Below are positions 1-5,144 of a DNA stretch of 5,144 bases, in pieces. A program made the translations under genes and the position numbers. Within the stretch, counting starts at the first letter, position 1; every line of letters begins with the position of its first letter. The DNA comes from Hyphomicrobiales bacterium. Its GTDB lineage: Bacteria; Pseudomonadota; Alphaproteobacteria; Rhizobiales; Aestuariivirgaceae. The notes below the pieces were generated by a model. The model had not been told where the DNA came from and did not search any database. It worked only from the letters and a program-made list of their open reading frames with translations. The stretch covers positions 1-5,144 of the forward strand of contig JALVRJ010000196.1 in NCBI GenBank assembly GCA_027031305.1. Direction: 5' to 3'.

Positions 1-6
1 CTCAAC

Positions 7-972
7 CTAGGCGAACAGCGCGTTGAACAGATAGCCCACCACGATGAACGCAACGAACAGGATGCCGGCGAAGGTGGCGATCAGCTGGGGTTTCAGCACC
101 TTGCGCAAAATGATCATCTCCGGCAGCGAGATGGCCGCCACCGACATCATCAGGGTCAGCACCGTGCCCACCGGCACGCCCTTGGAAAGCAGGCTCTCCA
201 CCACCGGAATGACGCCTGAGGCGTTGGAATAGAGCGGGATGCCGACGAGTGCCGCCAGCGGCACCGCCAGGAAATTGTCCGCCGCCGTCTGCTTCGCCAG
301 CCATTCCGCCGGGACGTAGCCATGCAGGATGGCGCCCAGCGCGATGCCCGCCAGCACGTATTTCCAGATGCGCCCGACGATCTCGCGCACTTCGCGCCTG
401 GCGAACTCGAAGCGTCCCTTCCACGAGGTGTCCGCTTCCGGCACCGCCACCTTGCCCATGCGGATTTTCCACACGTAGTCCTCCACCCATTTCTCAAGCT
501 TCAGCGCCTCGATGAGAAGGCCTCCGATGATGCCCACCGTCATGCCGGCCACGACATATAGCGCCGCCACTTTCCAGCCCAGGATGGCCGCCAGCAGCAC
601 CACCGCCACCTCGTTGATCATCGGCGAGGCGATGAGAAAGGCCATGGTCACCCCCAGCGGGATGCCTGCCTCCAGAAAGCCGATGAACAGCGGCACCGAG
701 GAACACGAGCAGAAGGGCGTGACCGCACCCAGCATTACCGCCAGTGGATAGGAGACGAAGCGCGACCTCCCGGCCACCAGCTCGCGCACCTTCTCCGGCG
801 CGATCATGGCGCGCAGAAAACCCATGGCGAAGACGATGATGATGAGCAGCGTGAAAATCTTGGTGGTGTCCTCGATGAAGAAATGCACCGCCTCGCCGAA
901 GCGCGAGCCAGGCTCTAGCCCCAGCCATTGCCAGGCGATGGTGTCGGCCAGCCATGTGAAAATGGCGAACAT
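7..972 (-). CDS. COG0701/ArsP-like membrane permease (probable organoarsenical or metalloid efflux)
   Basis: This 321-residue inner-membrane protein is very hydrophobic, with about eight likely membrane segments (near residues 36-56, 74-102, 106-128, 133-156, 203-222, 234-256, 266-286 and 296-320). A charged cytoplasmic-looking loop lies at about 158-200. Family signatures seen are TPFCSCSSVP (residues 85-94), SPMIN (116-120) and GIPLYSNASGVIP (244-256), which I recognise from the COG0701/PF03773 permeases. ArsP, a member of this family, exports trivalent methylated arsenicals. The only two cysteines, C88 and C90, are in the CSC motif. The start at 972 is chosen because it begins a typical N-terminus and has a good ribosome site (989-981). 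An upstream in-frame ATG at 1104 would overlap the regulator gene and add 44 unlikely residues. It follows the ArsR-type gene by 70 bases on the same strand, which suggests cotranscription and metalloid control. Family membership is firm; the arsenical substrate is inferred. The stop is TAG, and any terminator lies outside the window. Confidence 0.88.
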   Translation of the reverse strand: MFAIFTWLADTIAWQWLGLEPGSRFGEAVHFFIEDTTKIFTLLIIIVFAMGFLRAMIAPEKVRELVAGRSRFVSYPLAVMLGAVTPFCSCSSVPLFIGFLEAGIPLGVTMAFLIASPMINEVAVVLLAAILGWKVAALYVVAGMTVGIIGGLLIEALKLEKWVEDYVWKIRMGKVAVPEADTSWKGRFEFARREVREIVGRIWKYVLAGIALGAILHGYVPAEWLAKQTAADNFLAVPLAALVGIPLYSNASGVIPVVESLLSKGVPVGTVLTLMMSVAAISLPEMIILRKVLKPQLIATFAGILFVAFIVVGYLFNALFA

Positions 973-980
973 GATGACGG

Positions 981-989
981 CTCCCCTTC
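981..989 (-). promoter_or_regulatory. Ribosome binding site of the permease gene
   Basis: On the minus strand this reads GAAGGGGAG, a purine-rich Shine-Dalgarno-like stretch 8 bases before the ATG at 972-970. It decides the start in favour of the 321-residue protein over the longer in-frame reading that begins at 1104. It is a sequence match only, with no expression evidence. Confidence 0.65.
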
Positions 990-1042
990 TTTGCGGGATG
1001 AATACGCGATCGATTGTCTGGAGGGATCCGCGCGATGATGGC

Positions 1043-1405
1043 TCAGCCGGCGCGGCGCTCGGGTGGGCGGCTATCTTCTTCCATGCTGGCCAGCCGCGCG
1101 GCATCCCCCGCGTAGGGTTCCGTGCGCGCGAGCCCCTTCAGGGTCCGCTGCAACACCTCACGCATCCAGCCGGGCAGGTCCGAACGGACCGCGTAGTGCA
1201 CCCACAGCCCCTGCTTGCGCCCACGCACCAGCCCGGCCTTGCGCAGCGCCGCCAGGTGCGAGGATATGCGCGGCTGGACCATCTCCAGAGCGTGCACCAG
1301 CTCGCACACGCACAGCTCGCCATGCGCCACCAGCAGCATCAGGATGCGCCGCCGCGTCGGCTCCGCCAGAGCGGCGAAAAACGCCTGCTCCACCATCTCT
1401 TCCAT
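1043..1405 (-). CDS. arsR: ArsR/SmtB-family metalloregulatory repressor with CVC arsenic-binding box
   Basis: This 120-residue winged-helix DNA-binding repressor has the family's usual length. Residues 13-26 (LAEPTRRRILMLLV) form the typical opening helix. ELCVCEL (30-36) matches the metal-binding box of the E. coli ArsR proteins, where Cys32 and Cys34 bind As(III) or Sb(III) and release the DNA. Here C32 and C34 fall at the same numbers and are the protein's only cysteines. The third cysteine of the E. coli protein, C37, is V37. The recognition helix is about QPRISSHLAALRKAGL (44-59), followed by the wing (RGRKQGLWVHYAV, 61-73). The tail after residue 92 is charged and not recognisable. The ATG at 1405 is preceded by GGAGG (1416-1412), 6 bases away. 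The AT-rich promoter and inverted repeat just upstream are the expected autoregulated operator. It lies ahead of a permease on the same strand, its likely regulatory target. The family call is nearly certain; the exact inducer is inferred from the CVC box. Confidence 0.93.
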   Translation of the reverse strand: MEEMVEQAFFAALAEPTRRRILMLLVAHGELCVCELVHALEMVQPRISSHLAALRKAGLVRGRKQGLWVHYAVRSDLPGWMREVLQRTLKGLARTEPYAGDAARLASMEEDSRPPERRAG

Positions 1406-1440
1406 GTTTCGCCTCCATCGATGCCATATGGGGTGCCTGC

Positions 1441-1462
1441 TATATAATTGTCAATATATATA
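1441..1462. promoter_or_regulatory. Candidate ArsR operator: AT-rich imperfect inverted repeat
   Basis: The core ATTG-T-CAAT (1447-1455, plus strand) is a perfect inverted repeat around one base. It is flanked on both sides by alternating TATATA arms, which pair across the centre only if a one-base slip is allowed. Twenty of the 22 bases are A or T, against a strongly GC-rich background. It overlaps the -10 element and much of the spacer of the predicted promoter, so a bound repressor would exclude RNA polymerase. ArsR/SmtB repressors generally bind AT-rich imperfect dyads at such positions; that this ArsR binds here is inferred. Confidence 0.45.
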
Positions 1463-1470
1463 CTCGTCAA
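1441..1470 (-). promoter_or_regulatory. Probable sigma70-type promoter of the arsR-permease unit
   Basis: Reading the minus strand, TTGACG (1470-1465) is a good -35 element and TATATA (1446-1441) a good -10, with an 18-base spacer. Transcription would begin near 1434, giving a leader of about 30 bases that contains the GGAGG ribosome site. A second possible -35, TTGACA (1454-1449), matches the consensus exactly, but its partner at 18 bases (CATATG, 1430-1425) is poor. I therefore prefer the upstream pair. The placement, directly before the repressor gene in an otherwise GC-rich region, supports the call. Confidence 0.6.
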
Positions 1471-1560
1471 GAGATGTAGATGCCGACCATGAAAGGCATG
1501 GCTTTCTTCCACGGAAAAGGAAACCAGAAAGCGTGTGGCGGGAAGAGAAGAAAGAAACGG

Positions 1561-1592
1561 AAAAACCCCGCGACACGTCCTGGTCGCGGGGT
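1561..1592 (-). terminator. Rho-independent terminator of the rpoC operon
   Basis: On the minus strand the arm ACCCCGCGAC (1592-1583) pairs with GTCGCGGGGT (1574-1565) to form a 10-base-pair GC-rich stem with an 8-base loop. T residues run from 1565 to 1561 directly after, the first of them also able to close the stem. It lies about 40 bases after the rpoC stop codon, where a terminator is expected. The plus-strand reading has no T run after the stem, so it acts only for leftward transcription. It separates rpoC from the downstream arsR promoter. Confidence 0.85.
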
Positions 1593-1633
1593 CGGTGCAT
1601 TCGATCAGTCAGCCATTGGCAAGACGCGGAAGA

Positions 1634-5144
<3,511 letters not shown>

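Noticed and set aside
973..1104. N-terminal extension of the permease from an in-frame ATG at 1104
   Set aside because: It would overlap the 3' end of arsR by about 60 bases, has no family-like sequence, and a good ribosome site lies just before the ATG at 972.
1424..1431. CCATATGG palindrome in the arsR leader as a second operator
   Set aside because: Only eight bases, with no extension of symmetry on either side; too short to claim as a binding site on its own.
806..1447. Plus-strand 213-codon frame opposite the permease and arsR
   Set aside because: It is antisense to two recognisable genes, spans their intergenic gap and the promoter-side leader, and its translation resembles no family.

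Overview
The window comes from a GC-rich bacterium, most probably an alphaproteobacterium. The basis is the RNA polymerase beta' sequence: its bridge-helix wording ([17 protein letters not shown]), the proteobacterial-type insertion in the trigger loop, and a charged Ala/Glu-rich C-terminal tail. This assignment is from remembered family patterns, not a search, and I cannot name a genus. All three genes lie on the minus strand, so the window reads right to left.

Region by region. About 5144 down to 1634 is the 3' three quarters or more of rpoC; the 5' end lies outside the window. The gene is intact in frame, with catalytic NADFDGD, rudder, bridge helix, zinc ribbon and trigger loop all recognisable. 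From 1591 down to 1561 a GC-rich hairpin followed by five T residues ends the rpoC transcript. About 90 bases of pyrimidine-rich and unremarkable sequence follow in the direction of transcription. From about 1470 to 1441 there is a sharply AT-rich island carrying a sigma70-like promoter and an overlapping inverted repeat. It sits just ahead of a small ArsR/SmtB repressor gene (1405 to 1043). After a 70-base gap comes a membrane permease of the COG0701/ArsP-like family (972 to 7).

The repressor and the permease look like one self-regulated metalloid-response unit. The repressor has the classical CVC box of arsenite-sensing ArsR proteins. The permease has the conserved CSC motif of its family, and each protein has exactly two cysteines, both in that motif. 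The likely logic is that the repressor blocks the AT-rich promoter until a trivalent arsenical or antimonial binds, and the permease then exports the toxicant. The unit is separated from rpoC by a terminator and has its own promoter, so it appears to be an independent accessory unit placed behind a housekeeping operon. I found no transposase, integrase, tRNA, CRISPR array or other mobile element. I see no convincing sign of a previously undescribed system; the window is mostly ordinary, and the findings below are scored accordingly.
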